Source: Kaistella sp. SH40-3 (GTDB taxonomy: Bacteria > Bacteroidota > Bacteroidia > Flavobacteriales > Weeksellaceae). From it: DNA of 64,000 bases. The stretch covers positions 496,001-560,000 of the forward strand of contig NZ_JAQYUS010000001.1 in the NCBI RefSeq assembly GCF_030686865.1, in the 5' to 3' direction. The translations under genes were made by a program, and so were the position numbers. The notes beneath the pieces are model-generated. The model was not told where the DNA came from. It was given only the letters and a program-made list of their open reading frames with translations, and did not search any database. Positions 24,466 to 32,922 of this stretch are shown here, piece by piece (positions within the stretch are counted from its first letter, which is position 1; every line of letters starts with the position of its first letter).

Positions 24466-26685
24466 TTAAAGGTTGTTATTAATTGCATCTTGAGTTCGAT
24501 CAATACCGAAATTGATGAAAGCACCGATAAAAACAAACGTACTGGCTGAAGGTAAAATCGGTCTGCTTCTTAAACCATCATTCGAAAATTGGTAGCCGTA
24601 AATATTCTTTTGTCCTAAGATATTATTAACCGACAAAACGAGAATGGTAAATGCTTTTGAATCCTTCTTTCCAAGATTGGGCAAATAGTTTAAACTGAAA
24701 TTAAGCGCATTATAATCTTTCAGTTTTCCTTGATTATTTAAATGATAGTCACCATTATTATCGGTTTGAAAATTATAAAAAGGTCTTCCGGAAGCATAAG
24801 TATAGGATAGGTTAAAACCAGTTTTCCAATCGGTTACGAATTTTTTGGCCACAACAGAAAGCGTATGTTTTGCCGCAAAATTGGGAAATAAACTTTGGTC
24901 GTAATTCTCGAAATTTCTTTTTGAATCTAAATAAGAATAGGAAACCCAGTAATCAATATCCTTGATCGATTTTTTGTCGCGCCAGAAAACTTCAAAACCC
25001 TTTGCAAAACCGTCTCCGTTATTATTAATGGCAGTTTGGCGAAAATCAACAACTTTGTTTTTAATTAAATCCGTATAGTTTTTGTAAAATGCTTCGAGTC
25101 TAAAACTTCTACCTTCCTCCGATTTTTGAACCTGGAAAATATAATGTTCGGCTTTTTGATAATTTAAAGGATCGCTGCCGAAATATTTTTGTTCTGGGTT
25201 TTGATAAAAAATTCCATACGCCAAAGAAGTCGTCCATTTTTTAGAAAGTCGATAAGCCATTGCCAATCTTGGAGCAAGATTCCAGTGATTAAGTTCTGAG
25301 GAATACTCAGATCTTAAACCCAATTTTGCGGATAGATTATTGCTAAACCCTAAATCAGTTTCGGCAAAAAGTGAAGTAATTTGATCATCTGACTGAAAAG
25401 GATTTGGCGATATAGCGACTTCTGTTTTTTCTTTGGACTGATTAAATTCGATTCCTGCTCTCACTGCTGAAATTTTGTTTATCTTTCTTTCTAACACTCC
25501 TTTAACATTGAAATAATTGCCTTTAATATTAATTGAATTTGAATTGATTTCATTATTTTGAAAAGTATTACTCAAATCAATATCGTTAGAATTAAAAGTA
25601 TAAGAAGTTCCTACACTTAAAAGATATTGACCAAATTTTTGTTTGAAAGATAAATTATGAAAAGTGTTTTTTCCCTTTAATGAAGTATTGTCGAAATCGA
25701 TATTGGGTTCTAAACTTTGTGATTGCAAGTCAATTTTATTGGTGTCGAAACTGCCATAATATTTTAAGATTCCGCCATTTTTATTTTTAATTCTGAAGTT
25801 AAAATTCGTACCGAAACTTTCTGGCGCTTTGGTAAAATCATTGTTGAATTTAATTAATTTCGTCATCAATTCTAAATTAGAATACGAACCAAAAATCCCA
25901 AATGATTTCGATTTTTCCTCATTTACATTTTGAAATCCTGCGGTTAGAAATAAAGGCGATATTCCCAAATCAATAGAATTTCTTTCCGGAAAATCAATAC
26001 TTTCCAAAACCAAAACCGAAGATAACGCTTGTCCGTAAACGGCAGAATATCCGCCACTTGAAAAAATATTTCCTTTAAATAAAGAAGTATTTAATCGATC
26101 CATCGATTTTACTCCTGGAATAGAATTTCCGAAAAAATTGTTAACTAAATTTCCATCCATAAAAAATTTAGTTTCATTTCCAGTTCCGCCACGAACAAAT
26201 AAACCTTCGGCCTCACCAATTTTCTGAACTCCGGGAAGGGTTTCTAAGGCAGAAGAAACTTGTCCGTTTGCGCCTGCAGTAGTATAAATATCAATTGGAG
26301 TCAAAAGCGTGGTCGCTCTTTTTTTATCACTTGCTTCAATGGAACCGGCAGAAATTACGACAGCATCGATTTCGGAAATCTGTTCTTTTAAATCGGAATT
26401 TATTGAGAGATCTTCATTTTCGATGACGATTGATTTTTCAACTTCTACAAATTTTGAATTTGAAAAGACCAAAGTCTTTTGTCCTTTTTCAGAAGTTTCA
26501 AAAGAATAGTTTCCATTAGCATCCGTAGTGGCACCGTCATAACTATCTTTTAAAGTGACTGAAATATCTTTTACTCCTTTACTTTTAAAATATACTTTTC
26601 CCGAAATTGAAATTTGTGCATTGGAAAAAATACCAATGATAAAAAACACAAGAAGGAGGACTTTAGAAATAATGAAAGTTTGCAT
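24466..26685 (-). CDS. TonB-dependent outer-membrane receptor
   Basis: Read from the ATG at 26685, this 739-residue protein has a signal peptide (MQTFIISKVLLLVFFIIGIF), then a carboxypeptidase-regulatory-like (CarboxypepD_reg) domain at about 24-100 (SGKVYFKSKGVKDISVTL), a plug domain (about 115-215, with ALETLPGVQKI and GLFVRGGTGNE), and a long beta-barrel ending near FINFGIDRTQ. Such receptors import siderophores, cobalamin, oligosaccharides or peptides using TonB energy; no SusD partner is adjacent, so glycan uptake is less likely. Ligand unknown. A start at 26706 was rejected because it falls inside the -7 box. The downstream TPR-like gene has its own promoter. Confidence 0.92.
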   Translation of the reverse strand: MQTFIISKVLLLVFFIIGIFSNAQISISGKVYFKSKGVKDISVTLKDSYDGATTDANGNYSFETSEKGQKTLVFSNSKFVEVEKSIVIENEDLSINSDLKEQISEIDAVVISAGSIEASDKKRATTLLTPIDIYTTAGANGQVSSALETLPGVQKIGEAEGLFVRGGTGNETKFFMDGNLVNNFFGNSIPGVKSMDRLNTSLFKGNIFSSGGYSAVYGQALSSVLVLESIDFPERNSIDLGISPLFLTAGFQNVNEEKSKSFGIFGSYSNLELMTKLIKFNNDFTKAPESFGTNFNFRIKNKNGGILKYYGSFDTNKIDLQSQSLEPNIDFDNTSLKGKNTFHNLSFKQKFGQYLLSVGTSYTFNSNDIDLSNTFQNNEINSNSINIKGNYFNVKGVLERKINKISAVRAGIEFNQSKEKTEVAISPNPFQSDDQITSLFAETDLGFSNNLSAKLGLRSEYSSELNHWNLAPRLAMAYRLSKKWTTSLAYGIFYQNPEQKYFGSDPLNYQKAEHYIFQVQKSEEGRSFRLEAFYKNYTDLIKNKVVDFRQTAINNNGDGFAKGFEVFWRDKKSIKDIDYWVSYSYLDSKRNFENYDQSLFPNFAAKHTLSVVAKKFVTDWKTGFNLSYTYASGRPFYNFQTDNNGDYHLNNQGKLKDYNALNFSLNYLPNLGKKDSKAFTILVLSVNNILGQKNIYGYQFSNDGLRSRPILPSASTFVFIGAFINFGIDRTQDAINNNL

Positions 26686-26703
26686 GGCGTTAATTTTATA
26701 CCA

Positions 26704-26711
26704 CAAATGTA
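26704..26711 (-). promoter_or_regulatory. -7 promoter box for the TonB-dependent receptor gene
   Basis: On the minus strand TACATTTG fits TAnnTTTG and ends 18 bases before the ATG at 26685, implying a short leader. Confidence 0.5.
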
Positions 26712-26836
26712 TTACGGAATGAGATTTGCTGAAAAATTAATCTACCGAATGGTTAAATTTGTAAACTGAATGGGGTTTGAAAATTTTATTTATTTGTCAA
26801 AACCATCCTATCACCTTAATCTAAAACAATATTATT

Positions 26837-27340
26837 ATGAAAATCGCTACCCTTTCGATGTTCGCATGCACTGCTCTTTTTGCGGTATCTTGCTCGACAA
26901 CAAAGTCTTACGTTATTAATTCTAAAAGTGGCACCGATACCCAAGGAACCGCCCAGTTTACCCAAAAAGGAAAGAATGTATCTATGGATTTGAGTGTTTA
27001 CAAATTAACGCCAGGAATCCACGCCGTTCATATTCATGAAAAAGGAGATTGCTCCGCAGCCGATGGAAGTTCTGCTGGTGGACACTGGAATCCGACAGCT
27101 GAAAAACACGGAAAATGGGAACATGGTGAATTCCACATGGGTGATATCGGAAATTTAGTTGCTGATAAAGATGGAACTGCAAGGTTGGTTTTTGAAACCG
27201 ATAACTGGTGCATGGGTTGTAAAGATGAAACTAAAAACATCATCGGAAAATCGATTATTATTCATGCTGATGCAGATGACTTTCACACTCAACCAACTGG
27301 AAATGCTGGTGGTAGAGTTGGTTGCATAGAAATTAAGTAA
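26837..27340 (+). CDS. sodC: Lipoprotein Cu/Zn superoxide dismutase (SodC family)
   Basis: This 167-residue protein has a lipoprotein signal with Cys19 in AVSC, so it should be membrane-anchored in the periplasm, where it would dismutate superoxide. Copper and zinc ligands are recognisable: His65 and His67 in VHIH, His83 in GGHWNP, later His residues at 91 and 100, and His143. Cys72 and Cys163 (GGRVGC) would form the family disulfide. Between the two halves there is an additional Cys pair, C125-M-G-C128 in DNWCMGCKDE, not found in the classical enzyme. The gene is monocistronic and shares a bidirectional terminator with clpC. Confidence 0.93.
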   Translation: MKIATLSMFACTALFAVSCSTTKSYVINSKSGTDTQGTAQFTQKGKNVSMDLSVYKLTPGIHAVHIHEKGDCSAADGSSAGGHWNPTAEKHGKWEHGEFHMGDIGNLVADKDGTARLVFETDNWCMGCKDETKNIIGKSIIIHADADDFHTQPTGNAGGRVGCIEIK

Positions 27341-27393
27341 GAGACAAAATTTTCTTTTCCTCAATCGTAAAGGATGGAAAATTTCTCTAAAAT

Positions 27394-27428
27394 AAAAATC
27401 CGTTTCGTCAATGACGAAACGGATTTTT
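27394..27428. terminator. Bidirectional terminator between sodC and clpC
   Basis: AAAAATCCGTTTCGTC (27394-27409) and GACGAAACGGATTTTT (27413-27428) form a perfect 16-pair stem with a three-base loop, flanked by A and T tracts so it can act on both converging transcripts. Confidence 0.92.
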
Positions 27429-27446
27429 TAGGAGTAATACGAGAAT

Positions 27447-29966
27447 TTATTTTACACTCGCTTTCTTTTTAACTGGATCTCCTTCTAATCCATCTTTGGC
27501 TTCGTTAACTTTCAAAACAACTGTTCCGCCTTCGGTCAATAATTTGTTCACTAACATTTCTGCCAATAAATCTTCAATATATTTCTGGATGGCACGTTTC
27601 AGAGGTCTTGCTCCAAAATCTTTGTCCCATCCTTTTTCAGCGATAAACTCTTTTGCCTCGTCGGTTAACTCCACTTTGTAGTTTAGTTTTTCCAGACGTT
27701 TATACAATTTGCCTAATTCTAAATCGATGATTTTCGAAATATCTTCTTTTTCTAAATTATTAAAGATCACGATGTCGTCAATTCTATTCAAGAACTCTGG
27801 AGCAAAAGCTTTCTTCAAAGCATTTTCTATTGTAGTTCTCGCTCTTGCGTCGGTATTTGATTTCTTCGCATTGGTTCCAAAACCAACACCATCTCCGAAA
27901 TCTTTTAAATCCCTCGTTCCAATATTGGAAGTTAAAATAATGATGGTATTTCTAAAATCAATTTTACGACCTAAAGAATCGGTCACAAAACCTTCATCTA
28001 AAATTTGCAGTAAAATATTAAATACATCTGGATGCGCTTTTTCTATCTCATCTAAAAGCACTACAGCATAAGGTTTTCTACGAACGGCTTCGGTCAACTG
28101 ACCACCTTCTTCATAACCAACATATCCTGGAGGCGCACCAACTAATCTGGAAACTGCAAATTTCTCCATGTACTCGCTCATGTCGATTCTGATCAATGCT
28201 TCATCAGAATCAAAAAGTTCACGGGCCATCACTTTCGCCAATTCCGTCTTACCAACACCTGTTGTTCCTAAGAAAATAAAGGTGCCGATCGGTCGGTTCG
28301 GATCTTTCAATCCTGCTCTGTTACGTTGAATGGCTTTCACCACTTTTTTAACGGCCTCTTTTTGTCCGATGACTTTGCCATTCAGCATTTCATTCATTAG
28401 CGCCAGTTTATCTAACTCATTTTTTCCAACTTTCGTTACTGGGATTCCGCTCATCATCGAAACTACTTCAGCAACGCTGTCTTCAGTCACGATTTCTTTT
28501 TTCTCTTTAACCTCTTTATCCCATTCGGTTTGCGCAACATTTAATTCCATTTGCAAACGCTCTTCTTCATCTTTTAATTTACGGGCTTCCAGATAATCTT
28601 GTTTTTTAACTGCGGCCTGTTTCAATTCCTTAATCTCTTCGATGCTTTTTTCATGCTCGATGATTTCGGTCGGAACTTTCATGTTTTTAATATACACTCT
28701 AGAACCCGCTTCGTCCATTGCATCAATCGCTTTATCTGGTAGAAAACGGTCTGTAATATATCTTGCAGTTAAATTGACACACGCCAAAATTGCTTCGTCG
28801 GTATAAATCACATTATGGTGATCTTCGTATTTGTCTTTAATTTGATTTAAAATCTGCACAGTTTCCTCAACGGTTGTTGGCTCTACCATTACCTTTTGGA
28901 AACGTCTTTCTAACGCTCCATCTTTCTCGATATACTGTCTGTATTCATCAAGAGTTGTAGCACCGATACATTGAATTTCACCTCTTGCCAAGGCTGGTTT
29001 AAACATATTTGAAGCATCCAAACTTCCGGTTGAACTTCCTGCGCCTACAATCGTATGTAATTCATCGATGAACAAAATGACATCTCTGTTTTTTTCCAGT
29101 TCAGTCATTATGGCTTTCATTCGCTCTTCAAATTGACCCCGGTATTTTGTCCCGGCAACCAAACTTGCAAGATCCAAAGTAATGACTCGTTTTCCGTAAA
29201 GAACACGCGATACTTTTTTCTGCTGAATTCTTAAAGCCAAACCTTCCGCAATCGCTGATTTACCAACACCTGGTTCACCGATTAGCAAAGGATTGTTCTT
29301 TTTCCTTCTTGACAAAATTTGAGAAACTCTTTCGATTTCTTTTTCACGACCGATCACTGGATCCAGTTTTCCTTCGCGGGCAAGTGTCGTAAGGTCACGT
29401 CCGAAATTATCCAAAGTCGGCGTTTTGCTTTTTCCAGTACCGATATTTCCGGTCGGTTTTCTCATTTGTCCGAATTCTTCACGCTCTTCATCGTCATCAT
29501 AAGAACTCATTTTCGGATCTTGTCCAGAATTCTTAAGCATGGTTTGATATTCTTTAGTTACTCTTTCATAGTCGATATCATACGAACTAAGAATACTCGT
29601 CGTAGGATCTTCTGATTTATAAAGAATACCAAGCAGAAGATGTACGGTATTCACTTCTGAACTTTGATATTGTCTGCATTCTAATTCTGATCGCTTAATC
29701 GCTTGATCAGCCATTTTTGTAAAAGATATTTTTTCACTTTCTACAGAAAATGGATTTAGACTTGCAACGGACATTGTTTCGATTTTTCTTTTTATTTGGG
29801 TTAAATCGGCTCCCAAATTATGCATGATCTCCTTGGCAGAATTTTCTGTTTTAATCATTCCTAACAGGAAATGTTCTGTATTTAGAAACTCGCTGTGCAA
29901 GCGTCTTGCTTCGTTCTTACTGTGTTTGAAAACTTGATCCAAACCACTTGAAAATTGACTATCCAT
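27447..29966 (-). CDS. clpC: ClpC-type AAA+ unfoldase of the Clp protease
   Basis: This 839-residue HSP100 protein has a double Clp N-domain (about 1-145), a first AAA+ module with Walker A GEPGVGKS at 230-237 and DELHTIVGAG, a UVR-like middle segment (about 440-472, KQDYLEARKLKDEEERL), and a second AAA+ module with Walker A GTTGVGKT at 567-574. The order and the short UVR-type middle domain identify ClpC, not ClpB or ClpA. It unfolds proteins for ClpP; a VGF tripeptide near residue 690 could be the ClpP-docking loop. The protein is full length. A -7 box lies about 76 bases upstream. Confidence 0.95.
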   Translation of the reverse strand: MDSQFSSGLDQVFKHSKNEARRLHSEFLNTEHFLLGMIKTENSAKEIMHNLGADLTQIKRKIETMSVASLNPFSVESEKISFTKMADQAIKRSELECRQYQSSEVNTVHLLLGILYKSEDPTTSILSSYDIDYERVTKEYQTMLKNSGQDPKMSSYDDDEEREEFGQMRKPTGNIGTGKSKTPTLDNFGRDLTTLAREGKLDPVIGREKEIERVSQILSRRKKNNPLLIGEPGVGKSAIAEGLALRIQQKKVSRVLYGKRVITLDLASLVAGTKYRGQFEERMKAIMTELEKNRDVILFIDELHTIVGAGSSTGSLDASNMFKPALARGEIQCIGATTLDEYRQYIEKDGALERRFQKVMVEPTTVEETVQILNQIKDKYEDHHNVIYTDEAILACVNLTARYITDRFLPDKAIDAMDEAGSRVYIKNMKVPTEIIEHEKSIEEIKELKQAAVKKQDYLEARKLKDEEERLQMELNVAQTEWDKEVKEKKEIVTEDSVAEVVSMMSGIPVTKVGKNELDKLALMNEMLNGKVIGQKEAVKKVVKAIQRNRAGLKDPNRPIGTFIFLGTTGVGKTELAKVMARELFDSDEALIRIDMSEYMEKFAVSRLVGAPPGYVGYEEGGQLTEAVRRKPYAVVLLDEIEKAHPDVFNILLQILDEGFVTDSLGRKIDFRNTIIILTSNIGTRDLKDFGDGVGFGTNAKKSNTDARARTTIENALKKAFAPEFLNRIDDIVIFNNLEKEDISKIIDLELGKLYKRLEKLNYKVELTDEAKEFIAEKGWDKDFGARPLKRAIQKYIEDLLAEMLVNKLLTEGGTVVLKVNEAKDGLEGDPVKKKASVK

Positions 29967-30041
29967 ATTATTGTTTCTCGTCTGTTAATTAAAGATATAT
30001 AAAAATCTTTGAAATCTTTATTAAAGTTACAAATACTTTAC

Positions 30042-30049
30042 CAAATATA
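30042..30049 (-). promoter_or_regulatory. -7 promoter box for clpC
   Basis: On the minus strand TATATTTG fits TAnnTTTG, leaving 75 bases to the clpC ATG at 29966. A stress-responsive repressor site such as CtsR was not seen. Confidence 0.4.
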
Positions 30050-30099
30050 AATCAGGACTATATGGCAGTCAATAATTTCTTAATATCCCTAAAATTTAC

Positions 30100-30107
30100 T
30101 ACGTTTG
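30100..30107 (+). promoter_or_regulatory. -7 promoter box for the small YgjV/SemiSWEET-like gene
   Basis: TACGTTTG fits TAnnTTTG, 20 bases before the ATG at 30128. It lies inside a possible 22-codon upstream extension and so argues against that longer frame. Confidence 0.5.
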
Positions 30108-30127
30108 TTTACCCTAAAAAGAATAAC

Positions 30128-30346
30128 ATGACTCCCGAAATTACCAATTATATCGGTTACGCAGCCTCTATCTTCGTGGTTATAAGTTTTGCTTTAAAAG
30201 ACATAAAGAAAATTAGAATTCTCAACTTAATAGGTTGTGCTTTCTTTGTATTGTATGGAGTTTTCAATGGTTACCTTTGGCCAGTGATCATTCCTAATGG
30301 TATCCTGTGTTTTATTCAGGTCTATCATTTGATTAAAAAGACGTAA
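30128..30346 (+). CDS. Small three-helix membrane protein, YgjV- or SemiSWEET-like
   Basis: Starting at the ATG at 30128 the protein has 72 residues and about three membrane helices: residues 4-20 (YIGYAASIFVVISFAL), 28-44 and 49-66. Sequence style (a YAASIFVVISFALKDIKKIRILN segment, then NLIGCAFFVLYGV) resembles the YgjV family of inner-membrane proteins and SemiSWEET half-transporters, which are of similar size and use a PQ-loop. The two possibilities cannot be separated by eye. The gene is nine bases upstream of a glycosyltransferase gene with which it is probably co-transcribed. An extended frame back to 30062 was rejected because it runs through the promoter box. Confidence 0.75.
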   Translation: MTPEITNYIGYAASIFVVISFALKDIKKIRILNLIGCAFFVLYGVFNGYLWPVIIPNGILCFIQVYHLIKKT

Positions 30347-30355
30347 TTTTCTGCA

Positions 30356-31453
30356 GTGAAAGTAATCGTAAGTGTTTTCAACAATTTATATACGGACCAA
30401 CGCGTAGAAAAGGTCTGCAAATCTTTAGTTGAAGAGGGTTTTAAAATAGACCTTATAGGAAATAATTGGGGAGGCTTACCCGAAATGGAAAGAACTTATC
30501 CGTTTTCAAGAATTATTTTAAAGAAGAAAGTTCTGCGTTATGCCTATATCGAATTTCAGTGGAAACTGTATAAGGAACTTCTGAAAAAAGCCGATAAAAA
30601 CTGTATTCTTCTCGCAAATGATTTAGATTCTATTTTACCAAATTATTTAATTTCAAAGAAATTAGGTATTCCCTTGGTTTTTGACAGCCACGAAATCTTC
30701 ACCGAAATGCCTTCTCTTCAAGGAAGATTTACTCAAAAGATCTGGCGAAAACTGGAAAGAATTGTAATTCCGAAGATCAACTATATGCTTACGGCGAGTG
30801 AAAGTTACGCCGATTGGTTTGCAAAAACATATTCAATCGAAAGGCCTATTGTTGTTCAGAACTTTCCAGTTCATATCCAAAATCCACAAAGCTATTCCGA
30901 GAATAATTCTCCTAAAATTATTTTGTACCAAGGCGTAATTAATCCTTCGCGCGGAATAGATAAAATTATTTCTGCAATGAGTACAATTGAAAACGCAGAA
31001 CTTTGGATCGCAGGTGATGGACCCAAAAAAGCAGAATATCTTACATTAACTAAATCTCTAGGCTTAGATTCTAAAGTGAAATTTCTCGGAAAACTTTTAC
31101 CAAAAGATTTGTGTAAAATCACCAAGAAAGCAGATTTAGGATTAAGCATCGAAGAAAATAATGGACTCAGTTACTACTACTCTATGCCTAATAAAGTTTC
31201 TGATTATATTCAAGCAAGAATTCCAGTAATCGTTTCGGATTTCCCAGAAATGAGAAAGGTTATTGAGCAATTTCAAACTGGAGAAAAAATAAGTGATCAT
31301 TCTCAGTTAGCCGAAAAAATAGAAATCGTCCTTAAAAATGGAAAACTTTTCTACAAAGATTCATTAAATAAAGCAGCCAGTGAACTTTGTTGGGAAAAAG
31401 AAGAACCAAAATTAATTCAATTGTTTAGAAAGGTTAAGACAGAAAATTTCTAA
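30356..31453 (+). CDS. Glycosyltransferase family 4-type protein (GTG start)
   Basis: This 365-residue protein has a GT-B organisation typical of GT4 enzymes. The N-terminal half binds acceptor (VFDSHEIFTEMP near residue 116); the C-terminal half contains ILYQGVINPSRGIDKIISAM and the donor-binding SIEENNGLSYYYSMPNKV segment, where GT4 enzymes have their conserved E(x)7E-like motif. The sugar donor and acceptor are unknown; cell-surface polysaccharide is a plausible target because another glycosyltransferase and a GDP-mannose synthesis gene are close by. The start is GTG at 30356, nine bases after the upstream membrane-protein gene. Confidence 0.87.
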   Translation: MKVIVSVFNNLYTDQRVEKVCKSLVEEGFKIDLIGNNWGGLPEMERTYPFSRIILKKKVLRYAYIEFQWKLYKELLKKADKNCILLANDLDSILPNYLISKKLGIPLVFDSHEIFTEMPSLQGRFTQKIWRKLERIVIPKINYMLTASESYADWFAKTYSIERPIVVQNFPVHIQNPQSYSENNSPKIILYQGVINPSRGIDKIISAMSTIENAELWIAGDGPKKAEYLTLTKSLGLDSKVKFLGKLLPKDLCKITKKADLGLSIEENNGLSYYYSMPNKVSDYIQARIPVIVSDFPEMRKVIEQFQTGEKISDHSQLAEKIEIVLKNGKLFYKDSLNKAASELCWEKEEPKLIQLFRKVKTENF

Positions 31454-31465
31454 AACCGAATTTCT

Positions 31466-31473
31466 TATCTTTG
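31466..31473 (+). promoter_or_regulatory. -7 promoter box for sufE
   Basis: TATCTTTG fits TAnnTTTG, 18 bases before the sufE ATG at 31492. It separates sufE from the upstream glycosyltransferase gene as an independent transcription start. Confidence 0.55.
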
Positions 31474-31491
31474 CACAAATTGAATTGAGCA

Positions 31492-31911
31492 ATGACCATC
31501 AAAGAAAAACAACAGGAAACCGTAGAAGCATTTGCATTTATGGAAGATTGGGAACAGAAATACGAATACATCATCGACCTTGGCAAAGAACTGAAAGGGA
31601 TTTCTGAGGATAAAAAAACAGATGATAATTTAATTAAAGGTTGCCAATCGAAAGTGTGGATCGATGCAGAATTTAAAGATGGTAAACTATATTTCAATGC
31701 TGATTCAGACGGCATTTTACCCAAAGGAATCATCTCTCTTTTAGTCTCAATTTATAGTGGGCATACCACACAGGAAATTTTAGATTCCGACTTTAAATTT
31801 ATTGAGGAAATAGGATTACAGGAATTCCTGTCACCTTCCCGCGCCAATGGATTAATGGCGATGACCAAACAGATTAAATTTTACGCCGTTGCTTTTCAAT
31901 TAAAATCGTGA
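31492..31911 (+). CDS. sufE: SufE family Fe-S cluster assembly sulfur acceptor
   Basis: This 139-residue protein has normal SufE length. The sulfur-accepting cysteine is Cys51 in NLIKGCQSKVW. SufE takes persulfide from the SufS desulfurase and enhances its activity in iron-sulfur cluster assembly. Other suf genes are not in this window, so the gene is detached from the main cluster. It has its own promoter box. The stop codon overlaps the start of the following glycosyltransferase gene (GTGA), so the two unrelated genes appear to be translationally linked. Confidence 0.93.
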   Translation: MTIKEKQQETVEAFAFMEDWEQKYEYIIDLGKELKGISEDKKTDDNLIKGCQSKVWIDAEFKDGKLYFNADSDGILPKGIISLLVSIYSGHTTQEILDSDFKFIEEIGLQEFLSPSRANGLMAMTKQIKFYAVAFQLKS

Positions 31912-32873
31912 CGAGAATTTTAGCATACCGTTTTTCAGCTTTTGGTGATGTTGCGATGACGGTGCCACTAATCACTGAATTTCTTCAACAAAATCCTGAT
32001 GTGGAAGTGGTGATGGTTTCCCGAGCCAATTTCAAAGATTTATTTGAAGGAATTCCTAACCTCATTTTTAAAGGAATTGACCTTGATGACTACAAAGGAT
32101 TTTGGGGGTTAAGAAAACTAGGGAGACTTTTATTAAAAGAATTTCGACCTGATTATATCGCGGATTTACATGATGTTATCCGCACAAAAACCCTGGATCT
32201 ATTCTTTATTAAAAATGGTTTCAAAGTTTTTAAAATCAACAAAGGCAAAGAAGAAAAAGAACACCTAACTAATGTTTGGAATCTGGATAAGAAAAAACTG
32301 AAACCGACTTCGGAGCGGTATGCAGATGTATTTCGAGCCATGAATTTCAAACTTGAACTTTCCCACCAATATCCAAAAAACTCCTTATCCAAAAATGGAA
32401 TCGGAATTGCACCTTTTGCCCAACACAAAGGAAAAATGCTTCCGCTTGAAAAAACTTTTGAAGTCGTAAAAATTTTAGCAAAAAAACATAAAATTTACTT
32501 TTTCGGTGGCGGGAAAAATGAAGTCGTCCTGCTTAATGAATGGAAAAAACAGATTCCCAATACTGAGAACTTAGCAGGAACATTAATTCTAAAAGAAGAA
32601 TTACAGAAAATATCAGAACTTGAAGTCATGATTTCCATGGATTCTGCGAACATGCATTTGGCAAGTTTGGTCGGCACCCGATGTATTTCTGTTTGGGGTT
32701 CAACTCATCCTTATGCCGGCTTTTTGGGATATGGACAAAGTGAAAGTGACATCGTACAAGTAAAAGATTTAACCTGCAGACCATGTTCTGTTTTTGGAGA
32801 TAAAAAATGTTATCGCGGAGATTGGGCGTGCCTGGAAGAAATTGATATTCAAAAGATAATCAACTTAATATAA
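31908..32873 (+). CDS. Glycosyltransferase family 9 (heptosyltransferase-like)
   Basis: This 321-residue protein matches GT9: MTRILAYRFSAFGDVAMTVPL at the N-terminus is the family's acceptor-side signature, and the C-terminal half has GIGIAPFAQHKGKMLPLE, VMISMDSANMHLASLVGT, and the Trp-Gly-Ser-Thr-His-Pro segment near residue 264. GT9 enzymes transfer heptose or related sugars to lipopolysaccharide core; which sugar is used in flavobacteria is usually unknown. It starts at GTG overlapping the sufE stop by four bases. A terminator follows. Confidence 0.9.
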   Translation: MTRILAYRFSAFGDVAMTVPLITEFLQQNPDVEVVMVSRANFKDLFEGIPNLIFKGIDLDDYKGFWGLRKLGRLLLKEFRPDYIADLHDVIRTKTLDLFFIKNGFKVFKINKGKEEKEHLTNVWNLDKKKLKPTSERYADVFRAMNFKLELSHQYPKNSLSKNGIGIAPFAQHKGKMLPLEKTFEVVKILAKKHKIYFFGGGKNEVVLLNEWKKQIPNTENLAGTLILKEELQKISELEVMISMDSANMHLASLVGTRCISVWGSTHPYAGFLGYGQSESDIVQVKDLTCRPCSVFGDKKCYRGDWACLEEIDIQKIINLI

Positions 32874-32875
32874 AA

Positions 32876-32902
32876 AAATCCTTTCATCATTTGAAAGGAT
32901 TT
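32876..32902. terminator. Bidirectional terminator between GT9 and manC genes
   Basis: AAATCCTTTCA (32876-32886) and TGAAAGGATTT (32892-32902) form an 11-pair stem with a five-base loop. The minus-strand side continues as TTTTTTTA, the plus side as TTTCTATT. Confidence 0.85.
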
Positions 32903-32922
32903 CTATTATATTAAATTCTGTT

